Shown here piece by piece: positions 34,340 through 46,074 of a stretch of 64,000 bases of DNA. A program made the position numbers and the translations under genes. The stretch covers positions 5,339,544 through 5,403,543 of the forward strand of contig CM067070.1 of NCBI GenBank assembly GCA_033980235.1. Reading direction: 5' to 3'. Source of the stretch: Diadema setosum (Eukaryota; Echinodermata; Echinoidea; Diadematoida; Diadematidae). The number at the start of each line of letters is the position of its first letter. The first letter of the stretch is position 1. The notes beneath the pieces are model-generated. The model made no database searches and was not told the DNA's origin. It saw only the letters and a list, made by a program, of their open reading frames with translations.

Positions 34340-35672
34340 TATTCATTGTTATATTATCTTTAGATTTAGATTTTTTCAAATCATGGCAGGTTAAATTACA
34401 TGAAATTAAAGAGATGGATAGTGGATCTCTTTCCCGGAAATCAAAGGAATCAAAGGAAGACGGACTAGACTGTCCACGTGTAATATCTGGGTATCGAATG
34501 TCGGCTGGATTCGTACAACTCGTGGTCGTAGATCAAATCAGTAAAGCGGTCATCTATAACCGGGCTATGAATCTTCGCCATATTACATGTCTTTGGCAAT
34601 AATCAGGTTCAATCACCTTTTCAGTGGTCAAGCATCTGGTCAAACATGTTCAATGGTCAACACTACAATGCTCCTTTAATTAGGCAGCCTGTTTTGACAC
34701 CATAGTGAGTTTTTTGGACTCTGTGATCGCTTCTGATTAATGGTTTGTATATTGTAAGCAATGATCCATTACCCAAATTTCATGGGAGTTTGTATTTCAG
34801 TTTAAGACAAAAACACACATAATTCCCAGTAGGCTAATTGGTAACCAAAATAGCCCACAGATATATTTCCTTCGATTCCCAAGAGATTTAATGTCACTCT
34901 CTCACAGGGAACCATTTCATTAAGAGATTTGCGATTGCCACAGCTGCACTAATAAAGTGCAATAAGTTTGTCAACAGAAATTAAACAACGAATCTGTAAC
35001 AAACAAAATCGTTTCGCTCTAGACGAAACTGCAGCTTTCGTTGAAACCTCCGGTAGAAGCGAACATTCTTCTTTTTTTCTTCTTTTTATTGAGAACAACA
35101 GTGAAATGTATCTTTTTCAGCTTCAAAATGAGTACGTGTACTTCTTTCGTGTCTCCAATTATGTTATGGTTTGAGCTTTTGGAGATACAACTTGTTTAAA
35201 AATGAATACTGGTGAAACGCCTATAGTATGTATATTGCTGAAGTAGACATGTTTAATGATAGAAAACACATAAGAACAAAAGGAGCATGGTTAAATATTC
35301 TAAATCCCTCTCATGCAAACCTTCCCAGATGAAGCAAAGTGCAAGTACATATATTTTTCACTGAGAAGAGGTATGGTATGGATGAAATTCGAAGGGGAAA
35401 GCCCCCATCGATATTTGGGTGGAGACTGATGGTATCAGACAATTTTCACTTTAGGAAACAAAGATAGAGGAACTCAAATATGAAATCCAGATTTTTATCG
35501 GCAGTAGGACACCTTCGTTCTTCATTTTCTGCTTATTCTGTTCAGCTCTGTATAATAGCAGCAATGATATAACCTGTACTTAGCTCATGTTTCAACGCTT
35601 CGTAGGTGTTTTTTCTTGCTTTCTTTTGTTTAAGTAAATAAAGTAGCATTATTAATTTGATATATATGTACA

Positions 35673-35764
<92 letters not shown>

Positions 35765-37104
35765 TGTTGTCTATGAATATCGTGATGTTAAAAAAAAACA
35801 TATAGAAGGGAAAACCTCACATACAAACACAAACATACACATATAGGCAAACATAAAACTGAAATTCATGAAACATTCTTTCCCCTTTCTGTGATGCCGT
35901 TAATGATGAAATGAGAAGATAAACCCAGAATAATAAGTACGTGGTGCCTTTCCTAGGGACACATGTCACTTTCCCTGTGAAAAGCACGAAGACTGATTAT
36001 ATGAAAGAAGAGAAAGTAAGAGGCTTGATATATTTTGAGTCCTTTTTTCCTCCCTCTTGATCATCAGCTTAAAATGCATCAATACAACTTACAATGATAC
36101 AGATTGAAACAGAAAAAAAAAATAAAAGGAAAAGTGACAAAACCATTGATAAAATCGCGTGTATCATTTTAATCTATTCATATTTGGAGGACGTGGCAAT
36201 CTTTTTTTTTTTTTTTTTTTTTGATGAGATAGACATTATAATTCTTTGGGGACACCACAGTCGGTCGAAGCGGATGTCGAAGTAGGTTGGGAAAGTTATA
36301 GAACTTTTTTTTTTCTCTATTCCCTGTCGCACAACGTGTACGCACACTCTAATCATCTTTCATCTCCTGCTAAGCTAATATTGACACGTGAGCAATGATC
36401 CATCGCGCATGAGCATAGTACCCGAGATTTCCCAAGTGATTGATGGCGATTCCTGGGTGGCAGGACGCATGATTAGTTTCATCCTTGAAGCAAAACAGAC
36501 TCATGCTGATCAGAATGAGGGCGATAGTTCATCGAAATTTCCGGTGTTCATCTCTAAACAGAACAATCATCTGTGATGTCTACATGGTCCCCCCATCATC
36601 ATGGATAACTTTCATGTACAGTGCGCATGATGCGAAAACCATGTGCGGATTGGAAACACAAAAAAGCACTACTTCCCATTGGCTCAGACTTAGATTACGT
36701 CACGAATTACTGTCCAATTAGAAATCATTATCGTCTTCGTATGCGCTGGTCACCACTGAACATCCACAGTAACATGAGATGCGCTGTATGAGCTGAACCT
36801 GCTTTTATTTCTCATCATTTCTAAAGTGGGTATAGTTGATAGCACCTGACGAAAGACGACTTAAATCTCTATTATCATGAAAAGAAAGGCTGCCATCTAG
36901 TAGTTATGATGTTCTTTCTCTTACCTCTCTGCATTGTAATCAGGCAGAGAATCCTTTAGATTTCTATAGCTTTGTCATCCCATCTTATGAAGCTTCGTGC
37001 GAGCTTCTTGCATGCATTTTCTCCTTGAATTATGAGTCGAATTAAAAAAACAAACCACCAACCTTGCTTTTTCTTTTTAATTTCGTCAACTTACACACAG
37101 AAAC

Positions 37105-37151
<47 letters not shown>

Positions 37152-38134
37152 CAGACACACCCATACATATATCTATAAACTATATACATATAGCAACTCA
37201 CAAACAAACAGACACATAAACGAACAAACAGATAAACAAGACGTCAGACATATATCAGACATGTCAGAACACAGTAATGATACTGTTAAAAGGCATAGGA
37301 AAGCAATCTGCGCTATCATCACTCACTTTGAATTAACAGATTAGAAAACTGTTAAAAATACAATATCAAATAATTATTATGATCAGAGAATACTAACGAA
37401 AAATATATATTTAATGCTCAATTAATGTCAAGGAAACATAATCTCCTAATTTAGTTTTCATCTTTATGAACTTGGAATACTTCTCTAAATTCAGACATAT
37501 GCTCTTAGGAGAAAAAAAATTCTAATAAAATTGTGATACTTCTATGATGACGTGGATAAGTGTTCCTTTCCGAAAGCTACTAAATCCATACTTTCTTCTA
37601 ACTGGATTTTTCCTCTTGAAATGACAGAAATGTAATCATTTTCAGCAGTCCCATGTAGTCAACTCTTCAGAAAAGTTAGATTCTTATGAGATAGGTAATG
37701 GGGAAAACAGGCAATGAAAATAACGTTTTATTAGAAACAAAATTACTAAATCCAGCAGGATCCAATGAGATACAAGAGAGCAATGCTTGACCACACTTTA
37801 AAGCCAGACTAGCTAGATTTCCTTCCTGTGTAGCTTTGCAGATGACCTACATATGACTTGGTTATTGGTTGTGAAATTATTCACTTCTCTCTCTCTTTTT
37901 TTTTTTTTTTGAACGCAAATTCTCTGGAGAGATGGAGGAAACAGGATGAGAATAAGAATTATTAAGAGATAACAACATCATCCCAGAAAAATACAAGTGT
38001 CACAAAAATTTCTGACTATTGACAACACGTCCGCACTCGGTTGTACTTCACCCTGCTAAGCTTTTTTTTTTTTTTTTCTCACCGAAAGGTGCTACATCCA
38101 CGCACTGCTACACCAACGCAAGCACGCGCGCGCA

Positions 38135-38181
<47 letters not shown>

Positions 38182-38584
38182 AAATCTTCTTTGAATATTA
38201 GTGTAGACGCAGAGGTTTTATACGAGGCAGATTCTTGTTATTTTATTATGGGGTTTTATGAAAAGCCCTTGCACCGAAACAGGTAGAAATATGCGAATTT
38301 GATATTGAATATTCGGTTCTGAAGAGTTTACAAAAATACATTGACTCCCATGCACTTGCGTCCAATAAAATCGCATAAAACAACCAAATCAAACAAAAAT
38401 GAAATCAAATATCAGCGACATACCGTACAGGTTACACAGGGGAGAAAACAAATGGAACATTACACATTAAATGTACATTGTAACGTTATGTAATACCATT
38501 CTCTACCATCAATATGACAATCAGTGTTTATTTGATTTTGCCGTGATACTCAGTTCGCCGCCTACTACAATCATGACTTCTTGC

Positions 38585-38661
<77 letters not shown>

Positions 38662-38749
38662 GGTATTATTATCCGCGTGTTGAAATAAGAGCATGAAGAC
38701 GATGAAGACAAACAGGTTGACATAATGCATTACATTCCAACTAATGCTT

Positions 38750-38799
<50 letters not shown>

Positions 38800-40590
38800 G
38801 AGTTTGTTTGCAAAAACCGATAAGTCCATATTTGCCAAATGGAGATATTTGCGATTAAAGGTAAAGAAAAATAAAGAGAATAATAAGAAATTTTTTGCTT
38901 CTTTTGACCATAACTTAAAAGATATACCTTTATATGTAGTGACCAATATATCCAAAGGTATTATTTTGTACTTTATGACAGAGATCGTACTTCAAAATCT
39001 TCAAAAATGGACTTATCGGTTTTTGCAGACAAACCCTTCATATATATATATATATATATATATTGGTCCTGGTGAGTAGTCTCCCTTTCTTCCTTTTTTT
39101 TTTTTTGGTTATTTCCGAACCACGAGCTACCATCACAAGATGACTTACATAACCAACACTATGGAGACATTCCTATCTCTAGGGGATTCGGTAGCTGCCA
39201 GTGTCTGTTATCCCCACTTGGAATCTAAACGTAGGTGAAAAGTGGAGTAAATGAGTGTGAGGAAAATAGACATTTTCCAATGCAATGACAATAGCTGGCG
39301 CTCTTGTACTTGTACTTTTTATTTGCCTTGTCACGTCACAAACTGAACATGCTGAATACAACTGTACGTTAATACGATTCAAACAATAGACTTGAAGCCA
39401 GTCTGTTTCTCAGGAAACTTAATAAGCTTTTTCGTCTTATCCCTTTATTCCTCTCCCTACCAGAATATAAATAACGACAGTGTTGGAATACCCATGGTAT
39501 AATCATTATAGTCTGTAAAAGAAAAGCTCCTTAAAAGAATAAGATCAATAGACAGAATAAACCGTTATGAAGAAATGGCATATACCACTTTTTTTTTTTT
39601 TTTTGATCGAGATGTGCCAATAAAGAGTTCAATCTCCAGACAAGTCTTTTCCGTTAATTTGAGATTTGCCTTTTTTTTTTTTTGCGATTAAAGATGTTAC
39701 AAAACAGAAAAATTATAAGAAAATATGGGATGCTTTTAGTCAGAGTTTGAAAAATATTGCTCCTAATCAACGAGTGAATCACAATGGTTTGATTTTGTTC
39801 TATTTGATAAATGGCGTCTAACATGTTTTTCAATCAAATTCTTTAGATGTTGATATATGATGTCGAGGTTTTGCCAACGTTGAATGCCCGTATGGAAAAA
39901 CAAGAAAGAAAGATTTCTTTTTTCTTGTTCGAAAATGAAATAGAACAAAATTAATTGTGAAAGAGATGGGAATATTTCCCTGGGATCCTATCTTAAAAAG
40001 CACAAATATTTATATGCTCGTGTCTATCTATTTTTTTTTTATTCAGTAACGTATTCATCCACATAGTAATTCACTTATTCGTTACAATTATAATCATCTG
40101 ATTCTATCGACTTAAGTTTTTTAAAGAAGTTTTATCCTTATTTTGAATTATAACTAATCGAATCTTTAACATACAATATTGCTCTTTCACGTGCATACGT
40201 TTATAACAAGATATAAAATGAAATGAAGTACTTATATAGGGTAAGGAAGTTCCGATTCGACGGTTCGTTGAACAGACAGTTCTGTAATACTCGCTGAACT
40301 ACCTTGAGTTTTGCAGGTAGGAAAAAAAAAAGAAACTAGACACATGCTGTTTATGATTACTGTTCCGGTATTCCGCCCCTCCTCTTTCGTTCTCTATTCC
40401 TGTGTTTTTGGGTATATACAGGTTTTCACGCTTGAGTATTTCTGCTACTGTTACAAGACTATTGCCTATATTGCATCACAGCAGGGCAGTAACTGTACAA
40501 GACAAATTGCATCTTGACATCCTTATGCAAAATATGGCCTAGAATGAACATATTATACCCCCTGCGGGTTGAGTTCGTGGCAGATGGCCG
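34340..40590. other. Spacer between divergent genes D and E
   Basis: No gene is recognised in about 6 kb. It contains (TA)n-(TG)n at 35,664-35,762, (CA)n at 37,107-37,146 and 38,140-38,180, (TA)n at 38,588-38,660 and 38,756-38,796, one MITE-1 copy, and homopolymer runs. A kappaB-like palindrome GGAAGTTCC lies at about 40,245, some 350 bp upstream of the gene E TATA box. Confidence 0.6.
38797..39039 (+). mobile_element. MITE-1 copy 3, inserted in (TA)n
   Basis: A full-length copy with a small internal deletion (about 243 bp) and terminal substitutions (TGCAGACAAACCCTTC). (TA)n lies on both sides. Confidence 0.9.
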
Positions 40591-40600
40591 ACCAAAACGA

Positions 40601-40688
40601 ATAAAAGGCTCCACTTTTCCAAAACGATGTACAGCGGTCTAGGTAAATACCGACCATTGCTTAGTCTCTCCTGCATTGCGTGTCTTTG
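40601..40688 (+). promoter_or_regulatory. Gene E core promoter and non-coding exon 1
   Basis: A TATA-like ATAAAAGG at 40,601-40,608, with the start expected near 40,631, then an ATG-free leader ending GTCTTTG at 40,688 and donor GTGAGT. Confidence 0.7.
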
Positions 40689-40762
40689 GTGAGTATTTTT
40701 CTTCTTTCAGAGTAATCTTTGTACTCAGTTTCCATATAAGTCGGCAAAAACATTATCCCAAA

Positions 40763-40797
<35 letters not shown>

Positions 40798-41283
40798 CCT
40801 CAAATTTGTCTCACATCATCTGGAAAAATAAGACTGCAGATTTATACGTTTGACAGTACTGTCAAATAAGAAAAATCTAAATCTTTTGTGTGAAGATTTA
40901 ATTTTGTAGTAGCATTCACAGAGGAATTGAAACACTCTGAAATTAAAGCTTTCTAAAAAAAAAAAAACATTATGCAGCAGCAGGCATATCATACTTAAGC
41001 ATTTATATTAATGTAAGCATCCTTGAAATTATATGATATTGAATATTTGCACTTTGCAGATGTGTTATATTGTGTTTGTTAGAGGTTATCACTTTCTTTC
41101 TTAGAAGTCATTCTTACATTTTGCTCTATGAGTGAAGAAAATATCATTGTTTTCTGTTCCTTCATTCTATCCCGAAGACAAATCAATTGAAATAAAAATT
41201 ACGACTTTGTAACGTAGCTTTTATCTGAATTCATTTGTTCGTCGTACCCTTCTTTCACGCCTAGTTTGGTGTAAAAACAAAAG

Positions 41284-41983
41284 ATGGCATCTCAGCATTT
41301 GCTCCTCGTCGTCGCGGCGCTATGCGTCCTTGTCTCCACCATTTCGGCGTCGCCTTTCGAAGTCCTCGACGATGAGGAAGTCGCCGCCGACATGGAGTTC
41401 ATCAAACGCGACCCAGTCATGCAGGATCTCATGGTAGCGGAGAAGAGAGGGAAGAACATGAACCGCTACAAACGTGAGTAGGACGTAATTATTATATTCA
41501 CCATTCTGTTAGGTCACGAGTCGTAATTACGATATGCCTGTAATGTTTTGCTTGCAAGAATATTAACGCCCTCTAACGACGACAGAGAGCAGGGTGAGCT
41601 GGTTGGACCCTTCGTTAGAGGGAATTTACGAGTTTGTCTCGAACGGGATACTTTGTCGCCGTGTGTGTGCTGTCTAGCAGCAGTGGGGATCCAGGAACTC
41701 CATAAGGGGAGGGGAGGGCGCTCTCGCAGAAAACTTTTGGTGCCACCTCCGGATTTAATCAGCTGACATGCAAAAGAATAATGCTAAAAGAAAATGCTTC
41801 CAGACATTTTTTTTTTTTTTTTTTTGTTATTAGCATCACCCCTGGTTTCATCGGCTGCCAACCTTGAACTGGTGCAAAAATTTAAAGGGGCGGGGGTGGG
41901 CACCCGCTTTTTTTCTTTTCATTTCTTTTATTTTCGTAAGGGTGCGGGCCCGGTGCGTAGCCCACCCTTGGATCCACCCTGGT

Positions 41984-42022
<39 letters not shown>

Positions 42023-45000
42023 CTGGTGCAAACATTTAAAGGGGCGGGGGTGGGAATCCCCTTTTTTCTTTTCATTTCTTTTATTTTCCTAAGGGTGCGG
42101 GCCCGGTGTGTCGCCCACCCTTGTATCCGCCCTGGTATGTGTGTGTGTGTATGTGTGTGTGTGTGCGTGTGCGTGTGAATATCAATGTTTATTTTTATAT
42201 ATTTAACACATTTGAAAGGGTTCTTTATCACGTGGACACTTTGTCATTTTTCAACATAATGAAAATCACTATTTCTATAACTCCACAGCGAATGACTATG
42301 GCCCCGTTTCATTAAAAAAAAAAAAAAAAGTTGATAATAATTTGGTTTATGATAACAACTCTTGCTGGAATGGCAATTGTTATGGTAACGACAAGAATCC
42401 AGTTTCCTGATTGGCTGTTGCTATGGGAAGTTGCCATTCCAGGTGTCTTTTAGAGTTGTCATCCTAACAACTTTAATGAAATAGGGCCCAGATTACCCCA
42501 TCGTCATCGTCATTCCTTTGTATAATCTACTATGACGATTTCATTGGCGTGTGTTGATGGTCAGGGACTCTAATTAAGATAACAATAAAGTAGGACGCTT
42601 ATTGTAATCTCTAATCATAGTCACGATTAGTGAGCTAGAAAGAAACCGTATTTACCGAGATGTCAGTTTTGTGTAGGCCCATATGGCTATTAAACATTAA
42701 TGTGATCCCAATTGATAATGGCATATTTTAGAGTTATGAAACCCTATAAAGCAGATGATATTAATGTTTTAGAAATGTAATCATTGAGTGAAGACAAGAT
42801 CAGGGTAGACGTCTACGCTCTCCGAGTGCTTTTTTATTTTTATGATAATTACATATGTTTCTTTTTTAATTGTAGGGTTATTTTTCTTTCATCAAAAGAG
42901 TACACATAAAATAACTTGTCAACAGTCTGCATAGTCCTTTTTATCTATTATACGTTTTATCTATGTTTGTTTCGTGTATTAATGTTTCGTATATCTGGCA
43001 TTGCACTAAGTATGATACAAGGGGCGTGTTTCATAAAGATTTGCGATTGATCTTACGCTCGATTTATTGAGAGTAAGTCGTTGAATTTTGCGTAGGTTTA
43101 ATATTGAACGTAAGTCCTGTTTCATAAAGACATTTACCATTGATTTCCAGAAAAATCAAGCGTAGCTTTGAGTAGATTGAACATTACTTGCGATCAGTTC
43201 TTGTTTATGAAACGCAATATGCAATTGATTAAAACTTATGCTCAATTTTTATGAAACATGCCAAAGATGCATTATCCTGCGTCTGATTTCCTCTGCATTA
43301 CAACGATTCTCTAAGTTCAGGTAGAAATTTTGTTGTCTTTTATTGGCAGCTTGCCCTACTGGTTCGCAGGAATGCTGGTGTTTCAGAAGAAGTGGAGCCA
43401 CTGCCTACTGTACTGGTTCGTTTTTTTTTCTTATGTTACAAAAACGAATAAACAAATAGCATTCAAAGATTTAAAAAAAAGAAAAAAAAAAGATCTCTGC
43501 TCTGTAACAGATTTCCTTTTCCCCAAACATGCCAAAGTGCCATCCTCTGCTACATGCTACTGCTGATCTAGAACTTCAATAATGATAATGATAATGAATG
43601 ACACTTATTTAGCGCTTATATAGTGATAATCTATACTGATGTTTCAATAGACATGTGCGAATAGCAACAGCAAGGGGAAGAGGGGGGGGGGGGGGCTGAG
43701 GAAACAGCAAGCCCTAAAAGGGTGTACCAAGAGGAGGCAACAAAATGAAAGTGAGAATCAAGCAACAAATGCAAGTAATCAAATATATACATCAAGGTAT
43801 GTACACACCAAAATGGTGATAATAACAACAATAATGATAATGATATTAAGAAAAAAAAAAAGAAATTAACATAATTTTACCCCTGCTGTTGCTATCTCAC
43901 TCTTTTCCTTTCTTTATCTCTCTGTTGTTCCTTATCGTGTTTGATGTTGCCACCCTATTCATCCTTTTCCTTCAGTGGTTGCCCCCATGGTCCTCAGGAT
44001 CATTACTGACCCTCCTCTGCCTTTTGTCTGTCTACCCTCCTGCTCTAATCCCCCTCCCTTGTCCTGTTGGGCTCCTTGCCCATGACCTCCTACCCTCTCC
44101 TTTTGTTTTCTTTGTTCTGTGTCCCTAGGCTGTCCCTGACTGTTCTTGTTGTGTGAAGTCTTTATATGTGATTGCTGTCCCTGCCTGTTTGTCATTTTGT
44201 CTCTGACGAAGATTCTGCTAGGATCGAAAGTACAGGCCTCGTTTTGATATCGTTTTTCTCACATGTTTGTTAAACTTGGAAATGAACAGTGGGGATCTTG
44301 AAATACAGAGGGAGCCATTAGTGAAAAAAGCCCTCTTTCAACCCATCTTTTTTTCCCTCTTCTTGTCAAGATAGAAAACAGAAAGTAATACCACCCCAAA
44401 TATAAAAGTGCAATATCCAAATTTCTCTAATATCGGGCAAAGACTTTCAAATCAATAAGCACATTTTTTTTTCTTGCAATGAGTGTTCCGCCATTATGTT
44501 ATTTACGTAAGCAGTACTAAATGGTTGCAGTCGTAATTATTACCAGCTTTTGATAGTACCTTGTGTTCTGTTTATGCATTAAAAAGAAAATCTGTTTAAA
44601 TGCCCATCTTTTTGTTTAGGCAAAACAACATAAGTTTGGTCTCCACAAACTTTACCTCTTGACAACGACAATACCATTATCTTATGAAAACAACAACCCC
44701 TTCCCCCACCGTAGGAAAACATACAATTATTTTACCTTATCTGCAGTACATTGTTTTGAACATGTTGAATGAATTATTCGTCTTGTTGCACAGTACCTGC
44801 GCCAATAGTGTCATATTATATATTATGTAGTATATGAAGAGTTTGTCTGCAAAAACCGATAAGTCCATATTTGCCAAATGGAGATATTTGCGATTAAAGG
44901 TCAAGAAAAACAAAGAGAATAATAAAAAAAAATTTGCTTCTTTTGAACATAACTTCAAAAATATACCTTTATATGTAGTGACCAATATATCATTTAAAAG

Positions 45001-45130
45001 GTATTATTTTGTACTTTATGACAGAAATCGTACTTCAAAATCTTCAAAAATGGACTTATCGGTTTTTGCAAACAAACCCTTCATATATTATATACTATAT
45101 ACGATATATTATATATTATATACTATATAC

Positions 45131-45190
<60 letters not shown>

Positions 45191-45467
45191 CCTATGTTGG
45201 ACTTCCAGAAAAGTGAAGTGTGGTGATAGTAAATAGAAGAAAAGGCAGGAATTTATTATGAATCTAAACCGCAAGGTCGGGGGAACAAAAACATTAAGCT
45301 TTTTGAAAGTCTAGTGGTCCGACATCAATTTCTAATGGCCCCTGGTCATTGTCCCTTCAGACCAACGTCACCGTCGAGCCCTGATATACGCATCATGGTA
45401 AGTGTTTATCCATTTTGTTTTCTGTTTCTATCGTTTTTCAGGTGCTGGTGGTCAAAACGGAATATAA
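41284..45467 (+). CDS. Gene E: divergent secreted four-cysteine peptide precursor, 93 aa
   Basis: Coding exons are 41,284-41,473, 43,350-43,415 and 45,442-45,467; exon 2 starts at 41,265 after GCCTAG. The signal peptide ends STISA. The acidic propiece is SPFEVLDDEEVAAD, and KR at 41-42 and 54-55 enclose DPVMQDLMVAE. The mature peptide (38 residues) starts GKNMNRYKP. The cysteine pattern is shortened to C-x6-C-W-C-x9-C (first loop PTGSQE, last loop FRRSGATAY), and the tail is GAGGQNGI. The exon 3 donor is a weak GTTCGT, so splicing there may be inefficient or the model may be slightly off. Frame and paralog alignment support it. Intron 2 holds a 150-bp tandem duplication and two palindromic elements; intron 3 holds a MITE-1 copy. 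Confidence 0.8.
41867..42140. repeat. Two tandem copies of a 150-bp unit with (TG)n
   Basis: Two units begin GAACTGGTGCAAA, contain TTTAAAGGGGCGGGGGTGGG and GGGTGCGGGCCCGGTG, and end in (TG)n. They lie in gene E intron 2. The open frames over them are artefacts of the repeat. Confidence 0.85.
42298..42490. mobile_element. Palindromic element (family 4) in gene E intron 2
   Basis: Inverse ends: GGCCCCGTTTCATTAAA and TTTAATGAAATAGGGCCC. Inner arms GATAACAACTCTTGCTGGAATGGC and GCCATTCCAGGTGTC..AGAGTTGTCATC pair. About 190 bp, and non-coding. Confidence 0.7.
43021..43263. mobile_element. Palindromic element (family 5) in gene E intron 2
   Basis: GTGTTTCATAAAGATTTGCG at the left end pairs with inverse TATGAAACATGCC at the right. 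An internal GTTTCATAAAGACATTTACC and GTTTATGAAACGC form a second nested pair. It ends about 85 bp before gene E exon 3. Confidence 0.6.
43570..44830. other. First part of gene E intron 3
   Basis: No exon is seen. It contains a G homopolymer block near 43,682 and a pyrimidine-rich tract (43,880-44,130) that produces a spurious open frame. Confidence 0.5.
44836..45082 (+). mobile_element. MITE-1 copy 4 in gene E intron 3
   Basis: A full-length 247-bp copy flanked by TATTATA/TATACTATA-type degenerate TA sequence and followed by (TA)n to 45,187. It lies about 360 bp upstream of gene E's last exon. Confidence 0.9.
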
Positions 45468-45593
45468 ACAGCTCGCTCAACACAATCCTCGACGATGTAA
45501 CGGAAATTTGACTGTTTCTCGAGAAACGCCATTAAGCGTCAAATAACTGTCGATACCTGCAACTGCATGGGAAACATTAGAGAGTAGAAAAAA

Positions 45594-45599
45594 ATAAAT
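45594..45599 (+). terminator. Gene E polyadenylation signal
   Basis: AATAAA about 130 bp after the gene E stop codon. Confidence 0.65.
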
Positions 45600-45609
45600 C
45601 ACTCTTCAT

Positions 45610-45740
45610 TGCAACAAGCTCTGCAATGTGTAGCAATTATGGTATTTTTTCTACCATGCCGCGTCTACGTAACGAGATTCGATGATGTTTGAATTACTCT
45701 GTTTGACACAGATGTTGATACATTAGAATCAAATGTGTTG

Positions 45741-45807
<67 letters not shown>

Positions 45808-46042
45808 GTGTGTGTGTGTGTGTGCGTGTGTGTGTGTGTTTGTGCGTATTATGCATTTATGAATCATTCATATACATATAAACACACACAGAAACACACA
45901 CACACACATAATGATTAATTGGCAAAATATGACTGTCAGGAAGGGCGATATTTACATGTGTCATAAATGCGGCAATGGGATTTCATCAAACATGCTTGTG
46001 CATGAATGTGCTTGTGCATGATAGGATCGTGGTTAAATGTAT

Positions 46043-46074
<32 letters not shown>

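Noticed and set aside
41848..42231. Open frames with His-Thr or Cys-Val repeats in gene E intron 2
   Set aside because: They arise from the tandem 150-bp unit and its (TG)n tracts.
43889..44195. Hydrophobic plus-strand frame and Gln-rich minus-strand frame in gene E intron 3
   Set aside because: They lie in a pyrimidine-rich tract with no splice sites or homology that I can recognise, and opposite-strand frames overlap fully.
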